DNA from: Tritrichomonas foetus
Taxonomy: Eukaryota > Parabasalia > Tritrichomonadida > Tritrichomonadidae
DNA: 64,000 nucleotides
Reading direction: 5' to 3'
NCBI GenBank assembly: GCA_001839685.1
Contig: MLAK01000647.1
Span: 19,247 to 83,246, forward strand
Shown here: piece by piece, positions 27,892-38,580 of the stretch
How the letters are laid out: each line of letters opens with the position of its first letter
Position numbering within the stretch: position 1 is the stretch's first letter
Notes under the pieces: generated by a model
Seen by the model: the letters and a program-made list of their open reading frames with translations, nothing else
Databases searched by the model: none
What the model was told of the DNA's origin: nothing
Translations under genes and position numbers: made by a program

Positions 27892-29118
27892 TTATTTCAA
27901 AAGAGCATTTACGGCTGATCTAAACAATTCGATTAATTCAATTGGAATTGTTTCTCTAATTGAATTCATTCCAAAAATCGAAATACCAAACAAAAACATC
28001 GGAATATGCAATCTCTTGCTTATAAGTGCACCACCATTCAACAAATATTTGTTAGAGTCTGTGTGAGAAACAGAAATTTTCTCTTTTTCTAGTTTTTGAA
28101 GCGATTCTACCAAAAATGAATCAGAAGATTGATAGTTTCCTACCATATCAGAATAATAATTAATTCTTTTCTTGTATGATCCACTTTTTGTATGTTTTGT
28201 AATCAGCATGACGGAATTGGAATAAAATTTGTCATTTACACCAATTCTCTTCAAAATCGAATCAAGAAAATCAGATTCAGGACTTGTTCGTGATGGAGAT
28301 GCTTCTTGATCGTTGTTATAGAAATAGGCGACATTAAAACCTTTTTCTGGAATTGGTGATTTAATAAATTCATCGAAAACTATATACGATGACATAATTG
28401 AGCTAATTCTTTGTGATGAAATAATATCGTCGTTTACGCCAATAATTGTGGAGTTTTCCGCAGAAATGAATTTCAATTCAAAATCGACAATATCATCAAC
28501 TTTGCAATCACATTGTTGTGCAATAAAATTTAATAATGTTTTTGAATGTTTCTGAGATAATTCTGAACCCGAATTTGAGTTTGAAATGCTTTCCTGATTT
28601 TCGTGAAGAAAACGTAAAACTGGCTTGAAATGATTTTCTGAATTAAACTCACATTTTAAGCTACTTCCAGGTTTGAGATGCGAAGCAAGCATTGGTATTT
28701 CAGCTATTGCGTGCTCCGAATGAACCAACTTTTGGATAGTTTCACCATTTTCATTTTTCACTAAAACTCGTCCTGCGACCGAGAGATCTCTGTCTGGCCA
28801 AGTGATCCACATTCCTCGGCCGTATTGACAGACATTGGCCTGCTCGCAGTGATTATGAATTCTGCCACCATTTGGAAGAACTTTGAGGGACGGGTAATCA
28901 AGCGTTGATGTTATTATTTTACTGGAATCTAAATCGTTGAAATGAAATACTAAAAGCGATTGCTCGTCACGACAAATGAAAAATTTTTCTGGGAGTTTGA
29001 CAATTTCGAATTCTTCTTTGAGTTCAGTGTATCCATTTTCGGTTAGTATTTCTCTTGCAGAAGTAATAAAGTGTGCAGCTGTTGGATTTTCGTCTGTAAA
29101 TGATATAATTGATTCCAT
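27892..29118 (-). CDS. Degenerate M18 aminopeptidase paralogue (probable pseudoenzyme)
   Basis: 408 residues, collinear with the active M18 copy at 12440-13669: conserved scaffold pieces include ENHFKP, the WPDRDLSVAGR block and the final NSIRET. Metal-binding and catalytic positions are substituted: H74 equivalent is T72 (TSTLDYP), D220 is S239 (SQRISS), E249/E250 are D270/Q271 (NNDQEAS), D287 is K308, and H380 is N385 (GMNSIRE). The frame is intact and full length, so this looks like a maintained pseudoenzyme, perhaps a regulatory or structural partner of the active dodecamer. That role is inference. It is divergent from the 843-residue gene with 117 bp between starts, and sits inside a large inverted repeat. 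The stop overlaps TAAA. Confidence 0.85.
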   Translation of the reverse strand: MESIISFTDENPTAAHFITSAREILTENGYTELKEEFEIVKLPEKFFICRDEQSLLVFHFNDLDSSKIITSTLDYPSLKVLPNGGRIHNHCEQANVCQYGRGMWITWPDRDLSVAGRVLVKNENGETIQKLVHSEHAIAEIPMLASHLKPGSSLKCEFNSENHFKPVLRFLHENQESISNSNSGSELSQKHSKTLLNFIAQQCDCKVDDIVDFELKFISAENSTIIGVNDDIISSQRISSIMSSYIVFDEFIKSPIPEKGFNVAYFYNNDQEASPSRTSPESDFLDSILKRIGVNDKFYSNSVMLITKHTKSGSYKKRINYYSDMVGNYQSSDSFLVESLQKLEKEKISVSHTDSNKYLLNGGALISKRLHIPMFLFGISIFGMNSIRETIPIELIELFRSAVNALLK

Positions 29119-29235
29119 TTTAGTTTTTTTATCAAAAAGAATGCGTTAACAGAATATTTATTAACTAATGATATAAAATCAGATTAAATTCATTATCTGT
29201 TAACTAAATATTAGTTAACTGATGAAGCCAATAAT

Positions 29236-31767
29236 ATGTCATTTTACCCTAATAAAATTAATCGAAAAAATTTCCAAATGAATCAAGGAAATGTGCAATG
29301 TCAAATCATATATTTTCCATCAAATACTAATCACTCAGCAGTCGACGTAATTAAAGGTCAACCAATTTCACCTGTTGCATGCGCTTGTTCACCAACACAC
29401 TTTATAATTCTTGATAGAGATTCGATATGTCACGGATTTGGAATGAACAAAGAAAAACAAATCGACCAAAAATTGCCAAATATTGTATCTACATTCACTC
29501 GCTTACAGATTATTCCAAATCAAACCGTTCGTGAAATAGCAGCAGATTTGAATTTTTCTGCTTTTATTTTAAACAATGGCTGGATTGTAATACACGGAAA
29601 ATTCTATAATACCGAAGACGGTGTTGCCATATTCAAAGATTATGTTGCACCTCGTGGGTTATCTGCCAGGAATGGATATCTCTCATTTGCTGAAAAAAAA
29701 GAAAATGTCATTTTGATGAATGAAAGCTCAGATTATAAATATAAAGTTAAAGGCCATTCAATTATAAAAACAGAAATTGGAAAAGGTTGCGCTTTTGCTT
29801 TATCTTCAACTGGAATTTTATTTCAGCTTGTTTTTGGAAAGCGTGCTACTTTTAAGCCGTTTAACATTAATTTTCCAATTTTGACAATGTTTGCATCTGC
29901 ATATGCACAAAATTCTATCATTATTTCAGATTTCAAACACAAACTTTATTTTGCTGAGAAAAATGATCAAAACTTATCGAAAAATAACGAAACATTTCAA
30001 AATATAGGAAAGAAAAGCAATTTATTGAATAAAGACAATTCTTTAAACGAAATTATTTCGCCAATAACAGTTCCAATTTATTCACAAACAATTCATACAG
30101 AAATAATTAATAATGTTTTAGTGAGGCTTGATGGAGAAGGAAATTTAAATGTCACGAGTCCACTTGGACGAGTTTTACCAGGAAGACGACTTCAGCTGCC
30201 TCAGTTTAAAGTTTCCTGCTTTTCTGCTACACCACAATTCATTATTGCTTTTGCAGGTCTCGATCCAATAATGCCAATTCGATCAGTCCCAGAAAAATAT
30301 CACTGTTGTGCAAATGATCAATTACTTATTTCAGATGGTGATGAAAAATACAATTTATTAACATTTGATGCTGATCACAGTTACTTCAATCCCAACAATA
30401 AACTTCATCACGATAAAAACGATAGTTCACATAAATCGAATAAAAAATATAAGAATGAGAGAAATAGTAAAAATGATGAATTATTAAATAGCAATTTCAA
30501 TGAAAAGAAGAAGGTTTATGATACATATGATTTTGCGACATCGTTTTTTGTATCACCATCAGCTTCTGTAATTTTTGCAAACAATAAAGATCGAATGATT
30601 TATTATACATATAATAACAAAGTTATATCGCCTGGAACTGATTCAGAACGATCATTTGTTTTTAATTTAATTCCAGGAGACACCGTTGAAACTCCAAGTG
30701 GTGTGGTTGCCACGTTTATCGGATTTGATGACGATAGAGTTTGGTTGAAGCCATCGAAATCTCGCTGCATATATTCAATTGAGGATCCATATCAATTGAG
30801 GGTTGTTAATCGCCCAGGTCATTCAATTATTGAGGCGATTGTAGATGGTTATCCATCGGTTATTGATGTAACACCAGAATTTTGTCAAAAGTTTGGGTAT
30901 TCCTGTAATGATCTCGTTTGGCTTAGTCGAAAGGGGATTGTTCAGTTTATTGGATTATTTTCGAACAAATATGTATTCTTAGATTTTTCAGATTTTACCC
31001 TTTTTACTTCAGAAATTATGAAATTTGAGTTGATTCGAACAATGAATCCTGATGCACCACATACAAGATTTATAACAACAGCTGAAGGTGATTTAATAGA
31101 ATTAGATATTTGTGGTAAAGGAAAAATTTTCCTCCCAAGTGATCGTGTTTCTTCTGAATACGGAGATGCTACTTTTTTGGGAACAGATAAAAATGGAAAT
31201 GCTTATGTTCAAAGTGATGAAATGCGTTTCCAAGAAATCGCAGGTGCTAAAACTGACATTCGAAAATTGAAGCTCATCAGACGAATTGGCTTATCAGCAT
31301 CAAGACAAATAAAATTAAATGATAAAAAGAAAATTATGGTATCAGTTTCTATTTATGATCGGATGAATGGATTAATGGCCGCTGATATTATCCAATCTGA
31401 TGGAATTAAAGGTAAAGTAGTTGGTGTATCATCAGATGAAAAATTGTATGCGAAAACACTAGACGGAAGTCGCGTTTTTGAAGTTGCTTTTAATGCGAAA
31501 TTATTGTATAGAGCAGACATACTCAGTGGAGAAAATTCAGACTTTGTCGAAGTTGGATCTCCTGCATTTGAAGTTTCAATGCTCCTTCCCGATGACATTG
31601 TGAGAATAAATGGTCAAAAAGAATACATATTCGTTGGAATTGGCCGATCAGGACTTTACTTCGTCGATACAAAAACAAATGAAACATTTTCCACATCATT
31701 TTCACCGCTTGTGATGGATGACGCTTTTCAAGTAATTTCTAGAACAGTTTATCCACTTAGACACTAA
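29236..31767 (+). CDS. Large beta-rich repeat protein (RCC1-like N-terminal half, GD-module C-terminal half)
   Basis: 843 residues. The N-terminal 350 residues carry RCC1-like repeat hints (ACSPTHFIILDRDSICHGFG; AADLNFSAFILNNGWIVIHG; GKGCAFALSSTGILFQLVFG), suggesting a seven-blade propeller. A charged low-complexity insert (about 390-425, rich in Asn, Lys, Ser and His) separates it from about five beta modules of 75-90 residues, each with a G/D-x-V-x-x-x-x-G...FIG...V core (GDTVETPSGVVATFIG near 475; also near 550, 615, 720 and 800). No catalytic motif, signal peptide or membrane segment is present. Function unknown; a GTPase regulator or adaptor is possible from the propeller alone. Confidence 0.6.
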   Translation: MSFYPNKINRKNFQMNQGNVQCQIIYFPSNTNHSAVDVIKGQPISPVACACSPTHFIILDRDSICHGFGMNKEKQIDQKLPNIVSTFTRLQIIPNQTVREIAADLNFSAFILNNGWIVIHGKFYNTEDGVAIFKDYVAPRGLSARNGYLSFAEKKENVILMNESSDYKYKVKGHSIIKTEIGKGCAFALSSTGILFQLVFGKRATFKPFNINFPILTMFASAYAQNSIIISDFKHKLYFAEKNDQNLSKNNETFQNIGKKSNLLNKDNSLNEIISPITVPIYSQTIHTEIINNVLVRLDGEGNLNVTSPLGRVLPGRRLQLPQFKVSCFSATPQFIIAFAGLDPIMPIRSVPEKYHCCANDQLLISDGDEKYNLLTFDADHSYFNPNNKLHHDKNDSSHKSNKKYKNERNSKNDELLNSNFNEKKKVYDTYDFATSFFVSPSASVIFANNKDRMIYYTYNNKVISPGTDSERSFVFNLIPGDTVETPSGVVATFIGFDDDRVWLKPSKSRCIYSIEDPYQLRVVNRPGHSIIEAIVDGYPSVIDVTPEFCQKFGYSCNDLVWLSRKGIVQFIGLFSNKYVFLDFSDFTLFTSEIMKFELIRTMNPDAPHTRFITTAEGDLIELDICGKGKIFLPSDRVSSEYGDATFLGTDKNGNAYVQSDEMRFQEIAGAKTDIRKLKLIRRIGLSASRQIKLNDKKKIMVSVSIYDRMNGLMAADIIQSDGIKGKVVGVSSDEKLYAKTLDGSRVFEVAFNAKLLYRADILSGENSDFVEVGSPAFEVSMLLPDDIVRINGQKEYIFVGIGRSGLYFVDTKTNETFSTSFSPLVMDDAFQVISRTVYPLRH

Positions 31768-31949
31768 TTTGATTTTTGTTTTTTATATTTTATTGTTTAC
31801 TAAATGTTTTGTTCCAATCTTTAATAATTTTAGTTTTGGTAAAAACAATCTCATTAATCCCACAGCGAGATCGCCATGTTGTCAATAATCATATATTTCG
31901 TATTTCCAATACTTCCAATTTGGAATAATCAAATATTTTTTGTTATAGT

Positions 31950-32335
31950 CATTATTTTTTTAATTATTTTTAAATCTTAAAAAGAAAATGATGAGACATA
32001 TGATCAATCGCTGAAAGATTTTGGATGAAAAATGGAATATTTATGCGAATAAACTTCAAACATCATCTTTTTCAAATACTTTATTGAGAAAGAACAGAAA
32101 GAACAGAAAGAACAGAAAGAAAAGAAAGAAAAGAAAGAAAAGAAATAACAAAATAAATTTTGCCTTTTCTAAAGATTATTGTCAATTAAAGCTATTGAAC
32201 GAAAAATGAATATCTTCGAAATTAATCAAGAAATTTCAAATGATATTATCATATTAAAATGGTAAATGTAACTTTATTAATTCATTTAAACTATATAATA
32301 GAAATATGTGAATGATTAAAAATATCATAATTTAT
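31950..32335. repeat. Right arm of the large inverted repeat
   Basis: Reverse-complement counterpart of 27480-27845. It begins about 180 bp past the stop of the 843-residue gene and contains an expanded purine microsatellite (three GAACAGAAA-type then three GAAAAGAAA-type units, about 32092-32150). The two arms enclose 4.1 kb with two divergent genes. Confidence 0.88.
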
Positions 32336-32433
32336 AATGAAAACAAAATTAAGGAAAATGAAAAGAGTGAATAGGCATGATTTTCTGTTTTATTTAAATA
32401 TCACTTAGTTTGCGTTTTTAAACAAATTGATTC

Positions 32434-32461
32434 AAAAAAAAAAAAAAAAAAAAAAAAAAAA
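32434..32461 (+). repeat. Poly-A tract, 28 bases
   Basis: Uninterrupted A run between the right inverted-repeat arm and the 3' end of the next gene. Length in the assembly may be unreliable. Confidence 0.9.
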
Positions 32462-32497
32462 TTAAAAATATAAAAGAATGATAAAAAAACAAAAAGC

Positions 32498-34039
32498 TTA
32501 TTCTAGTTGATCTTCCTCTTCTTCTTGGATTCCAAGATATTCAGTAATACAGTCTAGAATCTGAAGCATCACCTTTTCATCATACAATTCGAACATTGGT
32601 GCCTGATCGATGAATGGCTCGAAATTCATGAATTCCCAAGACGATCGAGTTAACAGGGCCTTTTTTCTTGGAATAAATCTTAAAACCTTCTCAGCACGAA
32701 GCATCATTTCAGCAACCTTATGCTTGGTTGCCAGGTAGTGAAGACACAGTTGATAGAGACATTTAATAGCTTCAGATCGATTTGATTCAATTTCTTCAGC
32801 AATTTGATAAACAATTGAAGCATTTGCAGCAAAATCATATTTAGCAATCCATATGATTAATACTTGAAGTGCTGCTGCTGCTACATATTCGCTTTGTTCA
32901 TGAATAAGATTAAATAAGAATTTAGTTGATTCTTTATCATTAATGACATGATCTGGATGAGCGTGAGTGAGAACAAATAAGCGAGAAAATAAATAAAAAT
33001 CGCGTGTATTGAATTTCTGATTTTTCAGATGTTCATCTTCAACAGTTTCAAATTCATATTTCGGATTCATCATCTGATCAAGGGTTATGCGAGTTAACTC
33101 TTCAGGTAGTTCAATATCTTGTGCAGGCATTCCATGTATCCATTTAATGAAGGCCTGTTTCTTTGGCGGATCAGTTCTCAGAATCATTTTCATTGAGAGA
33201 ATTCTCGGCCACAACTCTTTATAAAAAGTGAAAACTTGGTTGACATCAGAAAGGGTATAATTTTCTTGTTCGAGAAGCCACTCCTCGAATTCGTCCATTG
33301 TCATTGTATTTTTAATTTCGTTGCTTGCGATCATTAAATCGACAACAAGGTGTGGAGAAAATTTCCGAATTAATGGGATGATTTCTGGAATAAGCGATTG
33401 CTTCACTTTTGGATTGCAGACAAATAATTGGTTGAATAACAATTCTGCTTCATAATCGTATTTTCCTTTGTCAGCGAGAGCATTCATTAATGCATAAACT
33501 GATTCTTTTGACTCACTCAAAAAGTCGACAAAGAATTGAGGACCTTTTGCTATCAAATGTTGATATATTAACGTAATAACTTTGTGATTGAATTGGCCGC
33601 TTTCGTCTAAGCCGGTTCGTAAGAAAATTCCTATGAGAAATTCTTTGCTTAAAAATAAAGTTTTGAAAGGGTCTTCGTCTGGATTTCCGTTGGATTTGTT
33701 AATCATGTTGAGAATTAGGTCGATGAGGTCGTCGAGAACATCCCTTGGGATGTTTCCCATTGAAATGATGTTGATCATTTTGATCAGAGTGCGGGTTACA
33801 ATGAGGGATGTAAATTCTGGAACGTATTTGTTTAATTCGGCAATAATGGGACCGACTGTAGGGGCTTGTAATTTATTGAATTTGTCGATTTGATCATTGC
33901 AGGCTTTTTCGCGTTTCTCGTATTCTTTGGAGGGTTTCATTTTGATTAACGACGATAGGAGCGAGTTTGAATGTGTATCGTATAACCTTTTTATTTCATT
34001 ATTCTTTGAAACGATAAGATAAAGGAAACTTTTTGACAT
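32498..34039 (-). CDS. Helical-repeat protein of unknown function
   Basis: 513 residues, almost entirely amphipathic helices in ARM/HEAT-like spacing, with an acidic tail (IQEEEEDQLE). No motif identifies a family; the FVLTHAHPDHV stretch resembles a metallo-beta-lactamase HxHxDH motif but is isolated in an all-helical context and I do not read it as an active site. A TCATTG initiator-like motif, overlapping a GGTCAA box on the other strand, lies 11-16 bases before the ATG. It resembles conserved 'hypothetical' scaffolds of trichomonads. Confidence 0.7.
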   Translation of the reverse strand: MSKSFLYLIVSKNNEIKRLYDTHSNSLLSSLIKMKPSKEYEKREKACNDQIDKFNKLQAPTVGPIIAELNKYVPEFTSLIVTRTLIKMINIISMGNIPRDVLDDLIDLILNMINKSNGNPDEDPFKTLFLSKEFLIGIFLRTGLDESGQFNHKVITLIYQHLIAKGPQFFVDFLSESKESVYALMNALADKGKYDYEAELLFNQLFVCNPKVKQSLIPEIIPLIRKFSPHLVVDLMIASNEIKNTMTMDEFEEWLLEQENYTLSDVNQVFTFYKELWPRILSMKMILRTDPPKKQAFIKWIHGMPAQDIELPEELTRITLDQMMNPKYEFETVEDEHLKNQKFNTRDFYLFSRLFVLTHAHPDHVINDKESTKFLFNLIHEQSEYVAAAALQVLIIWIAKYDFAANASIVYQIAEEIESNRSEAIKCLYQLCLHYLATKHKVAEMMLRAEKVLRFIPRKKALLTRSSWEFMNFEPFIDQAPMFELYDEKVMLQILDCITEYLGIQEEEEDQLE

Positions 34040-34049
34040 TGTAAACGGT

Positions 34050-34055
34050 CAATGA
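34050..34055 (-). promoter_or_regulatory. Initiator-like TCATTG upstream of the helical-repeat gene
   Basis: TCATTGACC on the minus strand puts the candidate +1 A 14 bases before the ATG at 34039; it overlaps TTGACC, the reverse complement of the recurrent GGTCAA box. Confidence 0.4.
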
Positions 34056-34623
34056 GTTTTATACTTTGTCTTTCATATTATACCAGATTCTACTTTATAA
34101 TGCTGACAATCGAGTTCATATATGATTTCACAACAGTATTAAGTCATATATTAAATGAAAAGAATTCCAAAAATTTATATTTTGTTAATCAATATGTTGT
34201 CCACTACAAATAGTGATTTGAAAAACTGCATCTTTAATGGTAATAAAGTCTACATGACTTTACACTTATAATAATATAATTCTAATACTTTAAAGATATT
34301 TCATTGGAAGTGTCTGAATGCATATCATTGGGAAGTATTATTCAAAACTTCACAGTTTTACAATTTCTTCGATTAAGATAAAAATATTATCATTATTCCA
34401 CCAAAAATTGCCGTGTGTCCGATTACCAAATTTCTGATTTCGAACAAAAAATTTAATAAAAAAAGATTTTATATAAAGAATAAAGAATAAAAGCAGAGAT
34501 AATGCATAGTATGTTTATTATAGTTGTAATGAAAGAAGAATTTATATAAATAATAAAAAATCTAATAAAAAGAAAAACTCAATCAAGGAAAGAATGTAGA
34601 AGAGAAGAGAAGGAGAAGAAAAA

Positions 34624-36084
34624 TTACCTTGGCCTGGCCACTCTTAATTTGCTTGATGGCTTCGAGCTTGTCGATCCAGGCATGATTGCAGCCGATGGTG
34701 GCCTCAATGTTGAAACTTTTCTTCTAGTGCCGGCTCTCTTTGATGATGATTTGTCGTTGATTAAATCAACTTCTGGGCTTTCTTGCTTTGATGGGACCAA
34801 ATTGTCATAGTTTGGAAGAGGTGCTTGGCTTAAAGGCGACAAAGAATTATGCTTCAGCGATGAAACAGCTTCTTGTGGGATAGAAGGAATAGGCGGTCGT
34901 TTATGTCTTGACGAGCTTGGTCGATGCCTGCTTGAAGTACTTCGAATGAGGTCATCTTTCTCTTTGGACCTTGATGATGATTCTTTTCGATGTTTCCTTC
35001 TTCTGCTTGACTCAGTTTCTTCATCGCCTGCATTCGAAGTCCTTCTGTGGTGTCTCTTTTTCTTTCTCTGTCTTGTTTCGCCGCTCAGTAATCCTGTCAC
35101 TGTTCCGCCGACTTCTCGGGTGATTTGTATGAAATCTTTCGCAGTAGCTGACACACAAAGTTTGGCGGCATTTCTTAAGTCAAGATAAGAAATTTCTTTA
35201 CCAAAATAAATGTCAACTTGTTTAATCGAAACGTAGCCTTTCTGTTCATGTGCATCAAATTGCACAGGTATTGATTTAAGCCACGGGTCGTTTAAAGCTT
35301 GTTCAATTGTGTATCGGTTTTCGATGTTCACACACATCAAATTTCGAATCATATTTCGACCATCTGGACTGATGTAGCCAGGTATTGTATATTCTCCGCG
35401 CTTGATCTGTTGAAACAGCTGAGTTTGGTTCCTTTTCGTCCAGGGGAGCTGGCCGGTGAGCATCGCATATAAAATTACGCCACAACTCCAAATGTCAGTG
35501 GTTATTCCATTATATGGTCGGCCACTGATGCACTCTGGCGATGCGTAGCAGGGAGAGCCGCAAGGAGTGTTGACTAAATAATTCTTTCGATCGAAAAATC
35601 GAGATAATCCAAAATCGCTAATTTTGATGCGGCCAAATTGGTCAATCAAAATATTTTCCGGTTTCATATCACGATGCGATACGCCCATTGAATGGAGATA
35701 TTGCATCGTTTCTAAAATCTGGCGAGCGATTGGCCTCGCTTCATTTTCCGTAAGTTTGTTTCGGTCGACAACGTATTGAAAAAGATCTCCGTTTGGACAA
35801 AATTCCATAATTACGTAATAATTTTTTTCGTCACATAAGAGATCAATCATTTGTACGATTCCGGGATGATGAAGTTGTTGGTTGATTCTGATTTCAATCT
35901 CAAAGCGAGTTTCGAGACTGCTCGAGTTAAGTCGACTTTTTGGAACAATTTTGCAAGCATAAAATTGATTCGTTAGTCGATGCTTGCATAGTTTCACTTC
36001 TGAGAAAGCACCATCACCTATTGCACCTTTGATTTTGTAGTGGCCGATTTCTTGGGGGCATTCAACTCTGAGTTTTGAGCTCAT
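34624..36084 (-). CDS. CAMK-type Ser/Thr protein kinase (SNF1/AMPK-like)
   Basis: 486 residues. Complete kinase domain 14-273: glycine loop GDGAFSEV 23-30, ATP lysine K45 in ACKIV, HRDMKPEN 137-144, DFG 157-159, activation segment ending CGSPCYASPE, and DIWSCGVILYAMLTGQLPW. The CGSP.Y.SPE wording and GYxSP place it near the CAMKL group, a large family in trichomonads. Residues 335-486 are basic and Ser/Arg-rich, probably disordered, with RKKKRHHRR and SSRRRKHRK clusters that could be nuclear signals. Four GGTCAA boxes lie within 152 bp upstream. The specific pathway cannot be assigned. Confidence 0.92.
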   Translation of the reverse strand: MSSKLRVECPQEIGHYKIKGAIGDGAFSEVKLCKHRLTNQFYACKIVPKSRLNSSSLETRFEIEIRINQQLHHPGIVQMIDLLCDEKNYYVIMEFCPNGDLFQYVVDRNKLTENEARPIARQILETMQYLHSMGVSHRDMKPENILIDQFGRIKISDFGLSRFFDRKNYLVNTPCGSPCYASPECISGRPYNGITTDIWSCGVILYAMLTGQLPWTKRNQTQLFQQIKRGEYTIPGYISPDGRNMIRNLMCVNIENRYTIEQALNDPWLKSIPVQFDAHEQKGYVSIKQVDIYFGKEISYLDLRNAAKLCVSATAKDFIQITREVGGTVTGLLSGETRQRKKKRHHRRTSNAGDEETESSRRRKHRKESSSRSKEKDDLIRSTSSRHRPSSSRHKRPPIPSIPQEAVSSLKHNSLSPLSQAPLPNYDNLVPSKQESPEVDLINDKSSSKRAGTRRKVSTLRPPSAAIMPGSTSSKPSSKLRVARPR

Positions 36085-36130
36085 CGTATTATTTTATTTC
36101 GATTTCTTGATAAAATTTTCTTTCGAAAAA

Positions 36131-36236
36131 GGTCAATTCTGAATTCCCCTTTTTTTATAGGAAGAATTGACCTTAACTGAAATGAATGATGATTCGAAAT
36201 ATTGAAATATGAAGGGTTTTGACCTATGAAGGTCAA
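36131..36236. promoter_or_regulatory. Cluster of four GGTCAA boxes upstream of the kinase gene
   Basis: GGTCAA at 36131 and 36231 and its reverse TTGACC at 36167 and 36219 lie 47-152 bp before the kinase ATG. The same box occurs in pairs before the eL24 gene and the receptor gene at 57342. A candidate promoter element by position only. Confidence 0.4.
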
Positions 36237-38155
36237 ATTTATGTAGAAAGGAATTGCCAAAATATTATTGAATTTTTCCTATTCACAAGATTGAGAACAT
36301 ATGGACAAAAGAATTCAAATGAAATAATTCCCTACCGATATATTTGTGAGTAAATAATTGATGACAAATTATAATTGAATTGAGATATAATTTTTGAGAA
36401 TTCCTTATTATATTCAATAAGTTAACATGTCATTCGTAATTTTTTTCAAAAAGAAATATTCATAGAAATATTTTTAGTGAAAGGATTGAATATTCCAATA
36501 CCAGTTTTTGAATTGAATCAAACCATCACCATCCCTATATCGGGAATATTTCTCTTTTATGATTAATATTCCAGAAGATCATGGATAGTTTTTGAAAAAT
36601 TTATTTTTCCTTTATGATTATTGAAATTATATGTTTTTCAACTTAATATTAATCCAGGAAAAATGAAATTACCCAATATGGTTTTTCACAGTTCATAGAA
36701 TTTTTTGAATGAAATCGCTGAATTCACTTTTGAAATAAATTCAATTCATGATCGTTCGGAATTAACCAACCAAATCATGAAGCAACATATGACTATTTTG
36801 TTTATAATATAAAACAACGAATCTGCTATCCCTAGAGACTCTTTTCATCAATTTAAGTCATTTTTTAAAAACTACTTCAAACTGGTAAATTTGATATCGG
36901 AAAGTGATCAATTTCAGAGGCATCTTTACATTAAATGCCTAACATATTCGTAACGATTTCCACTTTGTTCAATAGCAGGAGTTCACCATAGTCGATGCAA
37001 AAATCAAAAGCAAGTACAAATCAAGATTTGAATACGAATCGCGAACGTTTACAATTTTAATTCAAAATTTGTTAACCGTTAAGTATTGAATGCTTTGTTA
37101 GCAAAAGTTTTTCCTGGAATAAGAATAATTTGATTTTCGATCTTTCATATTGTTGAGGATAGAGAAAAAAGAAAACAGAAAAATGATTGAAATTTCTCTA
37201 TTTTATTAAATACAGGAGTTTCAAGTATGATTATTAATTGAGACATCTTTGAAAATATATTATAAAAAAAGTTCAACAATATAGAAACATTTCTTAAGGA
37301 TGAACCGACCTTTCATTCAAAATATTCAATTCATTCAATTCATTCATAAAATTTTCAAAGAATTAAAATTCCTATATTTAACATTTGATGTAATCAATCA
37401 AATATTATAATTTTGAAATATTATTAAATATAGTGTTATTATATTATATATCCACCTTTATTAAGAATTTGGTCTTATGGAAATGAAGATAAAAGAAAAT
37501 TAAAATTGAGAAATCATATGACAACTTTTTCCGGATCAATTCAAAAAGAAATAGTTTATATTCAAAAATTTCTGAAAGAATCGATTCACCACTTTTTTCA
37601 TGTTTCTAATAATGCATTATATTCGATGTTTTGGTTTTGTTTGCGGAGATATTGTTATGATTAATATACAATGATTTTTGGCAAACTATTTCCAAATAAC
37701 AATAACTGTTTGAAATTTGTCTCTCACCAAAAGATCTTTGATTTAAATTTCATCATCGCATAAATCTCTGGTATCTGGATAATATTCAGATGATGTTGTA
37801 ATGACTGGTAATTTTGCCTTTTAAAATGAAGATAAATTTATTTTTGTTTTGTGTAAAAAAAAGAACCAAAATATCTCGATTATTTTCCTATTAAACTACA
37901 TACATTTTATGATATATAATAAATCATCACTATATAATATATAAATTTATAATAAAAAATATCATGAGATATAACTATTTTGTTAATTGCCTTAAGAATA
38001 GGCAAAATGGTATTTTCGAAGTTAATAAATTTATCTATTACAGGGCACTCTGCAAAATACAATCCGCAATGTATACCATGTTCTACTTATATACATAAAG
38101 TGGTTACATTGAACATTATAGTTAAAAAGTTGGATTTTTGACACTTATCACAAAT
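36237..38155. other. Gene-free 1.9-kb AT-rich interval
   Basis: I see no convincing gene, RNA gene or repeat array. No reading frame of useful length occurs on either strand. The interval leads into a cluster of decayed coding pieces (38156-39700), so it may be an older part of the same eroded region. Confidence 0.5.
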
Positions 38156-38332
38156 TTAGTATCGCGCCTTTAATTTTGGTGGTGAGTTAATTCCGCACAT
38201 ATAATTAAGTGAATGTATTAATATTGCTTTCGATCGAATACCTGCTAATTTTCTCAAATCTGCTGGAGGCACCAATTTTTTCACTGAAAGACTCGTTTTA
38301 CAAGGGGTTTCTGGATTGTTACGAATAGGGGG
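38156..38332 (-). pseudogene. Coding-like remnant, C-terminal fragment
   Basis: The minus strand reads as about 58 codons of clear protein-like sequence (TSLSVKKLVPPADLRKLAGI, then CGINSPPKLKARY) ending in TAA 38156-38158. It is higher in GC than its surroundings. Upstream the frame runs into a 12-base homopolymer (38333-38344) and is lost, as if by expansion. Family not recognised. Confidence 0.35.
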
Positions 38333-38580
38333 AAAAAAAAAAAATGAGGTCGATGATGATTCATATTAATTTGTATTTTTGTGATCTCATGATTCGTGTC
38401 TAACTGTTACGCAATCTTGTTTGCTCAACTGTTAATGTAACGACTTAAAAATTAGTTGGAAAGGTAATTCTTCAAACACAAGTCCAAAGTAATTTGTACC
38501 AATGATCTGTGAATGTAGCTTAAAATGGACCAATTGATATGCGAGGATTATTTAAGAATAAAAAAAATACAGCAAAAACA

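Noticed and set aside
32498..34039. Metallo-beta-lactamase-type motif THAHPDH
   Set aside because: The HxHxDH-like string is alone; the rest is an all-helical solenoid without the other metal ligands of that fold.
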